Made by a program: the position numbers and the translations under genes
Shown here: positions 51,522 to 62,754 of the stretch, piece by piece
Numbering within the stretch: the first letter of the stretch is position 1
Layout of the letters: each line of letters begins with the position of its first letter
Notes under the pieces: model-generated
Told to the model about the DNA's origin: nothing
The model's input: only the letters and a program-made list of their open reading frames with translations
The model's database searches: none
NCBI RefSeq assembly: GCF_003261575.2
Contig: NZ_CP036175.1
Coordinates: 5,518,001 to 5,582,000, forward strand
Length of the DNA: 64,000 nt
Direction of reading: 5' to 3'
DNA from: Klebsiella huaxiensis
GTDB lineage: Bacteria; Pseudomonadota; Gammaproteobacteria; Enterobacterales; Enterobacteriaceae

Positions 51522-52376
51522 ATGTCAATTATGATAAAAGGACTAAATACTGGGCTTTTGCTACATGAAGAAAAATTCTTAGCCGTAGCCATCAAACTTG
51601 AAACGGATGGAGACAAACCAAGTTTGTTTTATATGCAGGCAACTGTTCTTAAAGATTTTCTCATGCTTTTACAGAACAGATTAGTCAATCTATCCCAGAA
51701 AGAAAAAATGGGTATAGATGAGTTCAAATTAAAAATTGAAAACGCAAATAAAGAGATGGCTGCGCATATTCCTGATATACAAATGAGTGATGTTCAACAA
51801 CCCAATCTCGGATTACGTGTAGTTTCTTTCTCTGTCAGTCCCGGTGATGAAGGTTTCAATATTTTGTTATCACTTCAGAATGAAGAAATGATCCATATAA
51901 GAATATTAGATAGTCAACTTGGCTTTATATTAATTGCTGTCAGTAAAACACTTAATAATATAAAAGATCAAAATATTGTTGGCTATTTTTATACCGGAAT
52001 AGATTTCCTTCCATTATATGACATATTATTTCAACCTGATGGAAGCATGGACTATGGTCAGTATCAATTTGATAGCTGGAAAGCAGATATTTTTAATAAT
52101 TGCTATCTTATTATTTTTCAAATAAAAAATGGAGATAGTTCAGCATTATTATCTGGCGGAGTTTTAAAAACTAATGTAGCAGCCGGAACCGAGGAATTAA
52201 ATAATATAGCCAAGTCTTTTTGCGCCTTAAGCAAAAAACTACAACAATATCATCCAAAAATCATTAATATTTATACGCAACCATTGCTTATAGATAAAAA
52301 AAGTATTCCTTCGATAGGTCAATCACTGCAACCCTTGGCTGATTTTTACAAATCACTAAAAAAGAGCATATCTTAA
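51522..52376 (+). CDS. yjeJ: YjeJ-like protein of unknown function
   Basis: A 284-residue protein with no signal peptide, membrane helix or known motif. Its length and its position next to yjeI and near epmB fit E. coli YjeJ, a protein with no assigned function; the identification rests mainly on that. It starts MSIMIKGLNTGLLLHEEKFLAVAIK and looks like a mixed alpha/beta soluble protein. It lies 16 bp after the exporter gene with its own AAGGAA site, so it is very probably part of the export operon. A role in immunity, regulation or peptide maturation is possible, but nothing in the sequence decides it. Confidence 0.7.
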   Translation: MSIMIKGLNTGLLLHEEKFLAVAIKLETDGDKPSLFYMQATVLKDFLMLLQNRLVNLSQKEKMGIDEFKLKIENANKEMAAHIPDIQMSDVQQPNLGLRVVSFSVSPGDEGFNILLSLQNEEMIHIRILDSQLGFILIAVSKTLNNIKDQNIVGYFYTGIDFLPLYDILFQPDGSMDYGQYQFDSWKADIFNNCYLIIFQIKNGDSSALLSGGVLKTNVAAGTEELNNIAKSFCALSKKLQQYHPKIINIYTQPLLIDKKSIPSIGQSLQPLADFYKSLKKSIS

Positions 52377-52515
52377 CAATAACCAATTTATTCAAATGTA
52401 TCTGAATATCATAGATACATTTTATTTTCTTTTTCAAATATCAGGAGGTCCTCGCAGAATATTTGTATCTTTAAATTAAATGAATAATTGACACTGTTTA
52501 TATAAGGATAAAAAC

Positions 52516-52812
52516 ATGAAAGAATTAACTAATCAAGAAATGGATTCAGTAGGTGGCGGTTTCTTTGTAGCGATGTTTGTTATTAACACTATTCGCTCAC
52601 TCGATATACAATCCTCAATAAGCAGCCTTATTAAGAGTTCAGCAGAAGACTCAACACCATCATCAGGATCAGGCGATGACGGTGAAAATGAATCAAACGT
52701 TTTTCGTGAACACATGAAGGATATGTTTGGCTCATCAGCTGGACGAGATCTGGCTAAAGTCGCAGAACAAGCAGGCTTACGAAAAGTGGTAAACTCCATA
52801 TTTGGATGGTAG
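52516..52812 (+). CDS. second double-glycine peptide precursor at the microcin locus
   Basis: A 98-residue precursor with leader MKELTNQEMDSVGGG, sharing its first five residues and first 14 bases (ATGAAAGAATTAAC) with the peptide at 47674. Cleavage is expected after the second or third glycine, giving a core of 83-84 residues. The core starts hydrophobic (FFVAMFVINTI), has an unusual Ser/Asp/Glu-rich middle (SSAEDSTPSSGSGDDGENES) and ends in an amphipathic helix-like segment (VVNSIFGW). It has no cysteine. AAGGATAAAAAC precedes the ATG. It could be a second microcin, a partner peptide or a signal. Confidence 0.75.
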   Translation: MKELTNQEMDSVGGGFFVAMFVINTIRSLDIQSSISSLIKSSAEDSTPSSGSGDDGENESNVFREHMKDMFGSSAGRDLAKVAEQAGLRKVVNSIFGW

Positions 52813-52874
52813 GTGTTCAGACCAAAAGAATATAAAATGTTTTTCAAATAAACATCTTAATATTACAGCAATAA

Positions 52875-52906
52875 ACTGAGTTCGGTATAGCCATACCGGA
52901 CTCAGT
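52875..52906. terminator. palindromic stem-loop at the right edge of the island
   Basis: A 14-bp stem with one G-U pair (ACTGAGTTCGGTAT with 52893-52906) and an AGCC loop lies between the last peptide gene and the convergent yjeI. It may stop transcription from both sides. Confidence 0.65.
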
Positions 52907-52923
52907 GTCTGCACTCTAAAATA

Positions 52924-53277
52924 TCAATTCGGGCACTTATAAACCTGACCGTTCATTTGACTATCGGTCGGGACAAAGCTGGACAACAGGTTCTGTGTCG
53001 GGCTACTGACGCCGTAAATCACGTTACCCCCCATTGCTGCCGCCTGATTACGCAGGGCATTTGCCGCGCCGCGCATAGAGCCGCCTTCGTCGCCATTCTG
53101 CCCGGACAGCCAGTTGCTCTGCGTCCCGGTCGCGGTTCCTAACAGCTGACATTCTGAACCCGGTTTATCTTCTACAAAGCGGACGTTCTGGCCACCAGAG
53201 GTCAATTCGTTGCTAGAGCTACAGCCTGCTAACAATAATGCTGCGCCGACAATCCCTGCTAAATATTTTACCTGCAT
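52924..53277 (-). CDS. yjeI: lipoprotein YjeI (DUF4156)
   Basis: A 117-residue lipoprotein with signal MQVKYLAGIVGAALLLAGC (lipobox LAGC, Cys19) and the DUF4156 body (SECQLLGTATGTQSNWLSG, RNQAAAMGGNVIYG, ending GQVYKCPN). It closely matches E. coli YjeI; its function is unknown. The ATG at 53277 was used, since a 30-codon upstream frame lacks a signal-like start. It lies downstream of groL on the same strand, behind the groL terminator. Confidence 0.93.
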   Translation of the reverse strand: MQVKYLAGIVGAALLLAGCSSSNELTSGGQNVRFVEDKPGSECQLLGTATGTQSNWLSGQNGDEGGSMRGAANALRNQAAAMGGNVIYGVSSPTQNLLSSFVPTDSQMNGQVYKCPN

Positions 53278-53351
53278 GTTATTCCCCACGATCAATGAGC
53301 TGGACGCACTGGCCCGGATGTACAACCTTATACTAAAAAGACGACAAAAAG

Positions 53352-53384
53352 AAAAACCCCCGAGCATTTCTGCCCGAGGGTTTC
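53352..53384 (-). terminator. groSL operon terminator
   Basis: On the minus strand AAACCCTCGGGCA, loop GAAA, TGCTCGGGGGTTT forms a 13-bp stem with G-U pairs, followed by a T-rich tail (TTCTTTTT). It lies 28 bp after the groL stop. Confidence 0.88.
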
Positions 53385-53411
53385 CGTGTTTCTAAGGGGT
53401 ATAGCGCACGA

Positions 53412-55085
<1,674 letters not shown>

Positions 55086-55102
55086 TCAGTGTCGTTCGCG
55101 GA

Positions 55103-55429
<327 letters not shown>

Positions 55430-55477
55430 TTATGGATGACGCCGGTCCGCACACTGTTTTCCGGCTAGTGCCCTGAG

Positions 55478-55506
55478 AGATGGGGATGGGGATTTCTCGC
55501 TTCAAG
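55478..55506 (-). promoter_or_regulatory. sigma-32 heat-shock promoter of groSL
   Basis: On the minus strand CTTGAAG (55500-55506) and CCCCATCT (55478-55485) are 14 bp apart, which is a close match to the RpoH consensus. The start of transcription would lie about 75 bp upstream of groS, as in E. coli. Confidence 0.85.
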
Positions 55507-55629
55507 GGGAAAACTAAAAAAAAATTTGCCGTCGTGCTCTTACGCACACAAAAATGCGGCTGCAGCCCCCCGTCATAAGCAAAAGCGATTGTGATACCAT
55601 CCATTTTTTGCCAGGCGCAAGGTTGAATC

Positions 55630-56880
55630 ATGAGTGGTTTAAAACAGGAGTTGGGGCTTGCACAGGGAGTCGGATTACTCTCTACATCATTACTGGGAAC
55701 CGGCGTCTTTGCCGTCCCGGCACTGGCCGCGCTGGTCGCCGGTGATAATAGCCTGTGGGCCTGGCCAGCGCTGATCCTTTTGGTGTTCCCGATAGCTATC
55801 GTCTTTGCCATCCTTGGTCGCCATTTTCCCAGCGCAGGCGGCGTCGCGCATTTTGTTGATATGGCCTTTGGCCCGCACCTGGCTCGCGTTACCGGCTGGC
55901 TATTTTTATCGGTGATACCGGTAGGACTGCCTGCCGCACTGCATATTGCCACCGGCTTCGGTCAGGCGATTTTTGGCTGGCATGATAGCCAGTTGCTGCT
56001 GGCCGAGCTGGGAACGCTGGCGATTATCTGGTGGGTCGGCTCACGCGGAGCCAGCTCCAGCGCCAATCTACAAACGCTGGTTGCCGTCCTCATTGTCGCG
56101 TTAATCGTCGCCATCTGGTGGCGTGGCGGAATCAACCCAACGCAGATCCCCTTTCCTGCCGCTGCTGATATCGACAGTTCACAGCTTTTCTCTGCGCTTT
56201 CGGTGATGTTCTGGTGTTTTGTCGGCCTCGAGGCTTTCGCTCATCTGGCATCTGAATTTAAGCAACCGGAACGTGATTTTCCCCGCGCGCTGATGATTGG
56301 CTTATTGCTCGCGGGCTCCGTCTACTGGGCCTGTACCGTGCTGGTTCTGCATTTTCATGCCTTTGGCGAAGAGATGGCCGCCGCCGCGTCGTTGCCCAAT
56401 ATCGTCGTGCGCCTGTTCGGCGTCCAGGCGCTGTGGATTGCCTGCGTCATTGGCTACCTCGCCTGCTTCGCCAGCCTCAATATCTATATTCAGAGCTTTG
56501 CCCGCCTGGTCTGGTCACAAGCGCAATACAAGCCAGATAGCTATCTGGCCCGGCTGTCGCCACGGCAAATTCCGCGCAATGCATTGAATGCGGTGCTGGG
56601 CTGTTGTGTGATCAGCGCTCTGTGCATTTATGCACTTAATATCAATCTCGATGCCCTGATCGTCTACGCCAACGGCATTTTCATCATGATCTATCTGCTG
56701 TGCATGTTGGCGGGCTGTCGGTTACTTCAGGGGCGTTATCGCGTACTGGCGGCGATTGGCAGCGTGCTGTGTCTGCTGCTGCTGGCGATGGTTGGCTGGA
56801 AGAGTCTGTATGCATTTATCATGCTGGCGGTGCTGTGGCTGTTTTTACCAAAGCGCAGATTAGCTGAGAGGATACTATAG
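55630..56880 (+). CDS. yjeH: L-methionine/branched-chain amino acid exporter YjeH
   Basis: APC-superfamily inner-membrane exporter of methionine, leucine, isoleucine and valine. The 416-residue protein has about twelve hydrophobic segments and begins MSGLKQELGLAQGVGLLSTSLLGTGVFAVPALAALVAG, where the glycine-rich helix 1 is typical of APC proteins. It is divergent from groS and two residues shorter than the E. coli protein. Confidence 0.95.
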   Translation: MSGLKQELGLAQGVGLLSTSLLGTGVFAVPALAALVAGDNSLWAWPALILLVFPIAIVFAILGRHFPSAGGVAHFVDMAFGPHLARVTGWLFLSVIPVGLPAALHIATGFGQAIFGWHDSQLLLAELGTLAIIWWVGSRGASSSANLQTLVAVLIVALIVAIWWRGGINPTQIPFPAAADIDSSQLFSALSVMFWCFVGLEAFAHLASEFKQPERDFPRALMIGLLLAGSVYWACTVLVLHFHAFGEEMAAAASLPNIVVRLFGVQALWIACVIGYLACFASLNIYIQSFARLVWSQAQYKPDSYLARLSPRQIPRNALNAVLGCCVISALCIYALNINLDALIVYANGIFIMIYLLCMLAGCRLLQGRYRVLAAIGSVLCLLLLAMVGWKSLYAFIMLAVLWLFLPKRRLAERIL

Positions 56881-56898
56881 GCCGGGGCTGCCCGGCCT
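56879..56898. terminator. stem-loop between convergent yjeH and fxsA
   Basis: The 8-bp GC-rich stem AGGCCGGG with a GCTG loop and CCCGGCCT includes the last bases of yjeH and precedes the fxsA end by 8 bp. No T run is present on either side. Confidence 0.5.
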
Positions 56899-56906
56899 GA
56901 GGAATC

Positions 56907-57398
56907 TTAGTCGCGGCGATCGTCTTTATGATCCAGACGATCGCGCTCATCGTCTTTACGCTGATACTCACCTTCAAAAGTATCACCGCCGCCCGTCCCG
57001 GCGCTAAATCCACCGCCCGGCATCCGGCTAAAGCGCAGGTGCGGCATCAGCTTCAATGTCAAGTGTTTCTGTACCGGCGGCAACAGCAGCAGCAGGCCCA
57101 GGAAGTCAGTAAAGAACCCCGGCAACAGCAGCAGCAAACCCGCAATAATCAGCGATACGCTTTTGATCATCTCAGCAGCCGGACTCTCCCCTGCCGCCAT
57201 TTTCTGCTGCATCAGCATGAGGTTTTTAAAGCCCTGGTTTTTCACCAGCGATATCCCCACCACCGAGCTAAAGATCACCAGAATCAGCGTCAGCAGCACC
57301 CCAAGCACGTGGGCGACCTGGATAAAGATCGATATCTCAATGTAAACGTATAAAAAAACGGCAATTAACGGAATCCAACGCACCGGCGTCTCCTTCAT
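56907..57398 (-). CDS. fxsA: inner-membrane protein FxsA
   Basis: Small membrane protein whose overproduction relieves F-plasmid exclusion of phage T7. The 163-residue protein has helices at about 8-30, 32-50 and 80-105, and a hydrophilic C-tail rich in Gly, Asp and Arg (ending RLDHKDDRRD). The start MKETPVRWIPLIAVFLYVYIEI fits the family. It is divergent from aspA. Confidence 0.93.
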   Translation of the reverse strand: MKETPVRWIPLIAVFLYVYIEISIFIQVAHVLGVLLTLILVIFSSVVGISLVKNQGFKNLMLMQQKMAAGESPAAEMIKSVSLIIAGLLLLLPGFFTDFLGLLLLLPPVQKHLTLKLMPHLRFSRMPGGGFSAGTGGGDTFEGEYQRKDDERDRLDHKDDRRD

Positions 57399-57721
57399 TA
57401 ACGGACGCCGATATCGGCGCCCGTAGTCATAGATGTGCTATTCGCATTAGTAAGATGTTGGGCCAAAGCACCATTTTTCAATCGTAAAAAAAGCTTATTT
57501 TTTTCAAGAATGAAAAAGCGGTGATTCATTTCACAAATTAATAATTCTTATAGAATTCACTACATAATAAGTGATCAGGATGACTGATATTCGCTATCAT
57601 CAGCATATGATCGTGGGCACCGGGCCGGTTAAAGAAATAATCTGCGGCTAGAAAATGCGCGAGATCTCATAAATTCTGCGTATTGGGTGAATTCATATAG
57701 CAGCTTGAAAAGAAGGTTCAC
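57399..57721 (+). promoter_or_regulatory. aspA/fxsA intergenic control region with CRP-like site
   Basis: This 323-bp gap holds no gene. GGTGATTCATTTCACA (57520-57535) matches the CRP consensus TGTGA-N6-TCACA at nine of ten positions. aspA is known to be cAMP-CRP dependent in E. coli. The aspA start is set by an AGAAGG site before 57722. Confidence 0.6.
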
Positions 57722-59158
57722 ATGTTAAACAACATTCGTATCGAAGAAGATCTGTTGGGTACCAGGGAAGTTCCAGCTGACGCCTACTACGGCGTTCATA
57801 CTCTGAGAGCGATTGAAAACTTCTACATCAGCAACAGCAAAATCAGCGACATCCCTGAATTTGTCCGGGGTATGGTGATGGTGAAGAAGGCCGCGGCGCT
57901 GGCTAACAAGGAACTTCAAACGATCCCCAAGAGCGTAGCGAACTCGATTATCGCCGCATGCGACGAGGTGCTGAATAACGGTAAATGCATGGACCAGTTC
58001 CCGGTTGACGTATTCCAGGGCGGCGCAGGTACCTCCGTTAACATGAACACCAACGAAGTGCTGGCAAATATCGGTCTTGAGCTGATGGGTCACCAGAAAG
58101 GTGAATACCAGTACCTCAACCCTAACGATCACGTTAACAAATGCCAGTCTACCAACGATGCCTACCCGACCGGTTTCCGCATCGCGGTCTACGCCTCAAT
58201 CCTCAAACTGATCGACGCCATCAACCAGCTTGGCGAAGGTTTCCAGCATAAAGCCGTCGAGTTCCAGGACATTCTGAAAATGGGCCGTACTCAACTGCAG
58301 GATGCGGTACCGATGACCCTCGGCCAGGAATTTCACGCATTTAGCGTTCTACTGAACGAAGAAACCAAATGCATTCTGCGCACTGCTGAACTGCTACTGG
58401 AAGTGAACCTCGGCGCGACCGCCATCGGTACCCGCCTGAACACCCCGGATGGTTATCAACAACTGGCGGTCCAAAAGCTGGCAGAAGTCAGCGGCCTGCC
58501 GGTTGTACCGGCGGAAGATCTGATTGAAGCCACTTCAGACTGCGGTGCCTACGTGATGGTACACAGCTCCCTGAAGCGTCTGGCGGTCAAAATGTCCAAA
58601 ATCTGTAACGACCTGCGCCTGCTCTCTTCTGGCCCGCGCGCTGGCCTGAACGAAATCAACCTGCCCGAACTGCAGGCGGGTTCTTCCATCATGCCAGCCA
58701 AGGTTAACCCGGTGGTACCGGAAGTTGTGAACCAGGTCTGTTTCAAAGTTATCGGCAACGACACCACCGTCACCATGGCTTCCGAAGCCGGTCAGCTACA
58801 GCTGAACGTCATGGAGCCGGTAATTGGTCAGGCGATGTTTGAATCTATCCATATTCTGACCAACGCCTGCTACAACCTGCTGGAGAAATGCGTCAGCGGC
58901 ATCACCGCCAACAAAGCGGTATGCGAAAGCTACGTCTATAACTCGATTGGCATCGTCACCTATCTCAACCCGTATATCGGCCACCACAATGGCGATATCG
59001 TCGGCAAAATTTGCGCCGAAACGGGCAAGAGCGTCAGGGACGTGGTGCTTGAGCGCGGGCTGCTGACCGCAGCCGAGCTGGATGACATCTTCTCTGCGCA
59101 GAACCTAATGCATCCGGCCTATAAAGCGAAGCGATACACCGATGAAAGCGAACAGTAA
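57722..59158 (+). CDS. aspA: aspartate ammonia-lyase AspA
   Basis: Converts L-aspartate to fumarate and ammonia, which supplies fumarate for the FrdABCD reductase in anaerobic respiration. The 478-residue protein has the fumarase/aspartase signature [10 protein letters not shown] (near residue 320, in the catalytic SS loop), [17 protein letters not shown] near 100 and [10 protein letters not shown] near 140. It forms the usual aspA-dcuA pair, with a terminator between. Confidence 0.97.
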   Translation: MLNNIRIEEDLLGTREVPADAYYGVHTLRAIENFYISNSKISDIPEFVRGMVMVKKAAALANKELQTIPKSVANSIIAACDEVLNNGKCMDQFPVDVFQGGAGTSVNMNTNEVLANIGLELMGHQKGEYQYLNPNDHVNKCQSTNDAYPTGFRIAVYASILKLIDAINQLGEGFQHKAVEFQDILKMGRTQLQDAVPMTLGQEFHAFSVLLNEETKCILRTAELLLEVNLGATAIGTRLNTPDGYQQLAVQKLAEVSGLPVVPAEDLIEATSDCGAYVMVHSSLKRLAVKMSKICNDLRLLSSGPRAGLNEINLPELQAGSSIMPAKVNPVVPEVVNQVCFKVIGNDTTVTMASEAGQLQLNVMEPVIGQAMFESIHILTNACYNLLEKCVSGITANKAVCESYVYNSIGIVTYLNPYIGHHNGDIVGKICAETGKSVRDVVLERGLLTAAELDDIFSAQNLMHPAYKAKRYTDESEQ

Positions 59159-59181
59159 ACTTTCAGATTAAACTAACCACG

Positions 59182-59209
59182 GGCATGTCAGCGATGACAT
59201 GCCTTTTTT
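59182..59209 (+). terminator. aspA terminator
   Basis: The 9-bp stem GGCATGTCA with a GCGA loop pairs with TGACATGCC and is followed by six Ts. It lies 23 bp after the aspA stop, ahead of dcuA, so dcuA is expressed partly by read-through or its own promoter. Confidence 0.9.
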
Positions 59210-59276
59210 GTTCTTACAGCTCCACCAAATTACAACAATCCAATATCAACTTGTTAATAAAACAAGGAAGGCATAT

Positions 59277-60578
59277 ATGTTTAGTGCAGAACTCGTTATT
59301 GTCCTGCTGGCTATTTATCTGGGAGCCAGACTCGGGGGCATCGGCATCGGTTTTGCCGGTGGCCTGGGCGTCCTCGTCCTGACCCTCGTCTTTCAAATTC
59401 AACCCGGCGCGATCCCCTTCGACGTCATCGAAATTATTATGGCGGTTATCGCCGCTATCGCCGCTATGCAGGTCGCCGGGGGGATGGACTATCTGGTCAG
59501 CCTCGCCGAACGAATGCTCCGGCGTCATCCTAAATACATCACCTTTCTCGCCCCGCTGGTCACCTGGTTTATGACCGTGCTGGCGGGAACCGGGCATACC
59601 GCGTTCTCCACTCTGCCGGTTATCACCGAAGTGGCGAAAGAACAGGGCATCCGTCCCTCACGCCCGCTCTCCATCGCCGTGGTAGCCTCGCAGATTGCGA
59701 TTACCGCCTCGCCGATTTCCGCGGCAGTGGTGTTCTTTGCCGGGATCCTGGAACCGCTGGGTGTGAGCTACCTGACCCTGCTGGCGATCTGTATTCCGGT
59801 AACCCTGGTTGCCGTCATGCTCACCGCCATCGTATGTAACTTCCTCGGCTGTGAGCTCAAAGATGATCCTGTCTACCAGGAGCGTCTGGCAAAAGGGGAA
59901 GTCAAACTGCGCGGTAGTCAGGTGTTTGAGCTTAAGCCACACGCCAGACGCTCCGTATTGCTGTTCCTGGTCGGTATCGTGGCGGTGATGTTCTACGCCA
60001 CCGCTATCAGCGACACCGTTGGCCTGATTCAAAACCCGGTCCTGCCGCGTAATGAAGCGATTGTGGTGTTTATGCTGACCATCGCCACGCTGATTAGCAT
60101 CACCTGCAAAATCGATACCGGTGAAGTGCTCAACGCCAGCACGTTTAAATCCGGGATGAGCGCCTGCGTCTGCGTTCTCGGCGTCGCCTGGCTGGGAGAT
60201 ACCTTCGTCAAAGCGCATATTAGCGATATCCAGACCGTCGCGGGCGACCTGCTGCACAACTATCCGTGGCTGCTGGCGGTGGTATTATTCTTCGCCGCGA
60301 CGCTGCTTTACTCCCAGGCCGCCACCACCAAGGCGCTGATGCCCGCTGCGCTCATGCTGGGCGTGACGCCGCTGACCGCCATCGCCTCGTTTGCCGCCGT
60401 CTCCGCGCTGTTCGTCCTGCCAACCTACCCGACTCTGTTGGCAGCAGTCGAAATGGATGACACCGGCTCGACCCGCATTGGCAAATACGTCTTTAACCAT
60501 GCCTTCCTGATCCCCGGCGTGATCGCCATTACGCTGTGCGTGATCCTCGGGTTTATTTTTGGTGGCATTCTGCTGTAA
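59277..60578 (+). CDS. dcuA: anaerobic C4-dicarboxylate transporter DcuA
   Basis: Inner-membrane exchanger of fumarate, malate and aspartate against succinate. The 433-residue protein is hydrophobic throughout with 10 or more helices, and matches DcuA by motifs such as GTGHTAFSTLPVI, ASQIAITASPISAAVV and LYSQAATTKALMPAAL. The start is the ATG at 59277 (MFSAELVIVLLAIYLG) with AAGGAAGG upstream; an in-frame extension to 59199 was rejected. Works with aspA and frd in fumarate respiration. Confidence 0.96.
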   Translation: MFSAELVIVLLAIYLGARLGGIGIGFAGGLGVLVLTLVFQIQPGAIPFDVIEIIMAVIAAIAAMQVAGGMDYLVSLAERMLRRHPKYITFLAPLVTWFMTVLAGTGHTAFSTLPVITEVAKEQGIRPSRPLSIAVVASQIAITASPISAAVVFFAGILEPLGVSYLTLLAICIPVTLVAVMLTAIVCNFLGCELKDDPVYQERLAKGEVKLRGSQVFELKPHARRSVLLFLVGIVAVMFYATAISDTVGLIQNPVLPRNEAIVVFMLTIATLISITCKIDTGEVLNASTFKSGMSACVCVLGVAWLGDTFVKAHISDIQTVAGDLLHNYPWLLAVVLFFAATLLYSQAATTKALMPAALMLGVTPLTAIASFAAVSALFVLPTYPTLLAAVEMDDTGSTRIGKYVFNHAFLIPGVIAITLCVILGFIFGGILL

Positions 60579-60671
60579 ATCTCTTCAAATTCGGGCCAGA
60601 TCCTGGCCCGTTTCGTTAATCCCTTTACCTTGCGTGCTATAGTGCCTCTTTTCGCTGATACGAGGTTCACG

Positions 60672-60995
60672 ATGACTACGCCTGATGCTGTTGTTGTACT
60701 CTGTACCGCGCCGGATGAAGCAACCGCCCAGGATCTGGCGGCCAAAGTGCTCGCGGAAAAACTCGCCGCCTGCGCTACTCTCCTGCCGGGAGCGACTTCG
60801 CTCTACTATTGGGAAGGGAAGCTGGAGCAGGAGTATGAAGTGCAAATGCTGCTGAAAACCGATCTCGCCCACCAGCAGGCGTTGCTGGACTGCCTGAAGT
60901 CCCATCACCCGTATCAAACCCCTGAACTTCTGGTTCTGCCCGTCATTCACGGAGACAACGATTACCTCTCATGGCTCAACGCATCATTACGCTGA
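60672..60995 (+). CDS. cutA: divalent cation tolerance protein CutA
   Basis: Small trimeric cytoplasmic protein linked to copper tolerance. The 107-residue protein carries [40 protein letters not shown] and [18 protein letters not shown]. The start at 60672 ([10 protein letters not shown]) is five residues shorter than in E. coli; a 14-codon extension was rejected. Its end overlaps the dsbD start by 25 bp. Confidence 0.95.
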   Translation: MTTPDAVVVLCTAPDEATAQDLAAKVLAEKLAACATLLPGATSLYYWEGKLEQEYEVQMLLKTDLAHQQALLDCLKSHHPYQTPELLVLPVIHGDNDYLSWLNASLR

Positions 60996-62734
60996 TCCTG
61001 CTGCTTTGCAGCACATCAGCCATTGCCGGACTGTTCGACACACCTGGCCGTTCGAACTTTGTTTCTGCTGATCAGGCTTTCGCCTTTGATTTTCAGCAGA
61101 ACCAACGCGACTTAAATCTGACCTGGCAAATCAAGGATGGTTACTATCTCTATCGCAAACAGATCAAACTGACGTCCGCCGATGCGACGTTTACCGAACC
61201 CTCTCTGCCGTCAGGCGAATGGCATGAGGATGAGTTCTACGGCAAAAGTGAAATTTACCGCCAGCGCCTGAGCGTACCGGTAACCCTCACTCAGGCAGCC
61301 GCAGGCGCGACCCTTACCGTGACTTATCAGGGCTGTGCAGATGCCGGTTTTTGCTATCCGCCAGAAACTAAAATCGTGCCGCTCGGCAAGGCGCTCGCAC
61401 TCTCCAGCAGCGACGCTGTAGCCCCGAAGCTCAACCCGCCTCTGCCACTGGAAACGCGCCCGGCGCTACCGGTAGAGTCGCCGTCTGATCTTTCTTCCCC
61501 GGCCCCAGATAACAAAGACTCCGACCTGCCCTTTACCGCGCTATGGGCGCTGTTAATTGGTATTGGCATCGCGTTTACCCCCTGCGTGCTGCCGATGTAC
61601 CCGCTAATTTCCGGCATCGTGCTGGGTGGTAAGCAGCGGCTTTCCACCGCCCGCGCCCTGCTGCTGGCGTTTATTTACGTTCAGGGGATGGCGTTAACCT
61701 ATACTGCGCTGGGACTGGTGGTCGCCGCTGCAGGTTTACAGTTCCAGGCAGCGCTACAACATCCTTATGTGCTAATCGGTCTATCGGTGGTATTTATCCT
61801 GCTGGCGCTATCGATGTTTGGTCTGTTTACGTTGCAACTGCCTTCATCGCTGCAAACGCGTCTGACGCTGATGAGCAACAAACGTCAGGGCGGTTCGCCG
61901 GGCGGCGTATTTGCGATGGGGGCGATTGCCGGACTCATCTGCTCGCCTTGCACGACAGCCCCGCTGAGCGCCATTTTGCTGTATATCGCCCAGAGCGGTA
62001 ATCTGTGGCTTGGCGGCGGAACGCTGTATCTCTACGCGCTCGGTATGGGGCTACCGTTGATCCTGGTGACCGTATTCGGCAACCGCCTGCTGCCAAAAAG
62101 CGGCCCGTGGATGGCTCACGTCAAGACCGCCTTTGGTTTTGTGATCCTCGCCCTGCCGGTATTTTTACTGGAACGTATCATCGGCGATCTCTGGGGCCTG
62201 CGGCTTTGGTCGCTGCTTGGCGTCGCCTTTTTTAGCTGGGCGTTTATTACCTCGCTTGGCGCCACCCGCCCATGGCTGCGCATTGTGCAGATTGTGATGC
62301 TTGGCGCCGCGCTGGTCAGCGCACGTCCGTTACAGGACTGGGCTTTCGGCACAGCAGTCGCCCAACAGCAGGCGCATCTGGAATTTACCCGCATCAATAA
62401 TATCGCCGAGCTCAACCAGGCGTTGACGCAGGCTAAAGGCAAACCGGTGATGCTCGATCTGTACGCCGACTGGTGCGTGGCCTGCAAAGAGTTCGAGAAA
62501 TACACCTTTAGTTCGCCTGACGTACAGCAGGCCCTAAAAGATACCGTTCTGTTGCAAGTGGATGTCACAAAGAACAGCGCTGAAGACGCGGCTCTGCTGA
62601 AGCACCTGCAGGTGCTTGGCCTACCCACGATTCTGTTCTTCAACGAACAGGGAGAGGAACAGCCCGCACAGCGCGTTACGGGTTTTATGGATGCTGCGGC
62701 ATTCAGCGCCCATTTGCGCGATCGACAACCGTGA
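60971..62734 (+). CDS. dsbD: thiol:disulphide interchange protein DsbD
   Basis: Inner-membrane reductase that passes electrons from cytoplasmic thioredoxin to periplasmic DsbC, DsbG and CcmG. The 587-residue protein has a signal peptide (cleaved near SAIAGLF), an N-terminal domain with the Cys pair around [13 protein letters not shown], a membrane domain with two Cys ([10 protein letters not shown] and [11 protein letters not shown]), and a C-terminal thioredoxin domain with WCVAC. It is about 20 residues longer than E. coli DsbD, in the linker after the N-domain. Confidence 0.96.
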   Translation: MAQRIITLILLLCSTSAIAGLFDTPGRSNFVSADQAFAFDFQQNQRDLNLTWQIKDGYYLYRKQIKLTSADATFTEPSLPSGEWHEDEFYGKSEIYRQRLSVPVTLTQAAAGATLTVTYQGCADAGFCYPPETKIVPLGKALALSSSDAVAPKLNPPLPLETRPALPVESPSDLSSPAPDNKDSDLPFTALWALLIGIGIAFTPCVLPMYPLISGIVLGGKQRLSTARALLLAFIYVQGMALTYTALGLVVAAAGLQFQAALQHPYVLIGLSVVFILLALSMFGLFTLQLPSSLQTRLTLMSNKRQGGSPGGVFAMGAIAGLICSPCTTAPLSAILLYIAQSGNLWLGGGTLYLYALGMGLPLILVTVFGNRLLPKSGPWMAHVKTAFGFVILALPVFLLERIIGDLWGLRLWSLLGVAFFSWAFITSLGATRPWLRIVQIVMLGAALVSARPLQDWAFGTAVAQQQAHLEFTRINNIAELNQALTQAKGKPVMLDLYADWCVACKEFEKYTFSSPDVQQALKDTVLLQVDVTKNSAEDAALLKHLQVLGLPTILFFNEQGEEQPAQRVTGFMDAAAFSAHLRDRQP

Positions 62735-62754
62735 GCGACACTTTAGGAGGAAAA

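Noticed and set aside
40865..52923. Island as an integrated prophage or ICE
   Set aside because: There are no integrase, phage structural, replication or conjugation genes, and no direct repeats at the edges.
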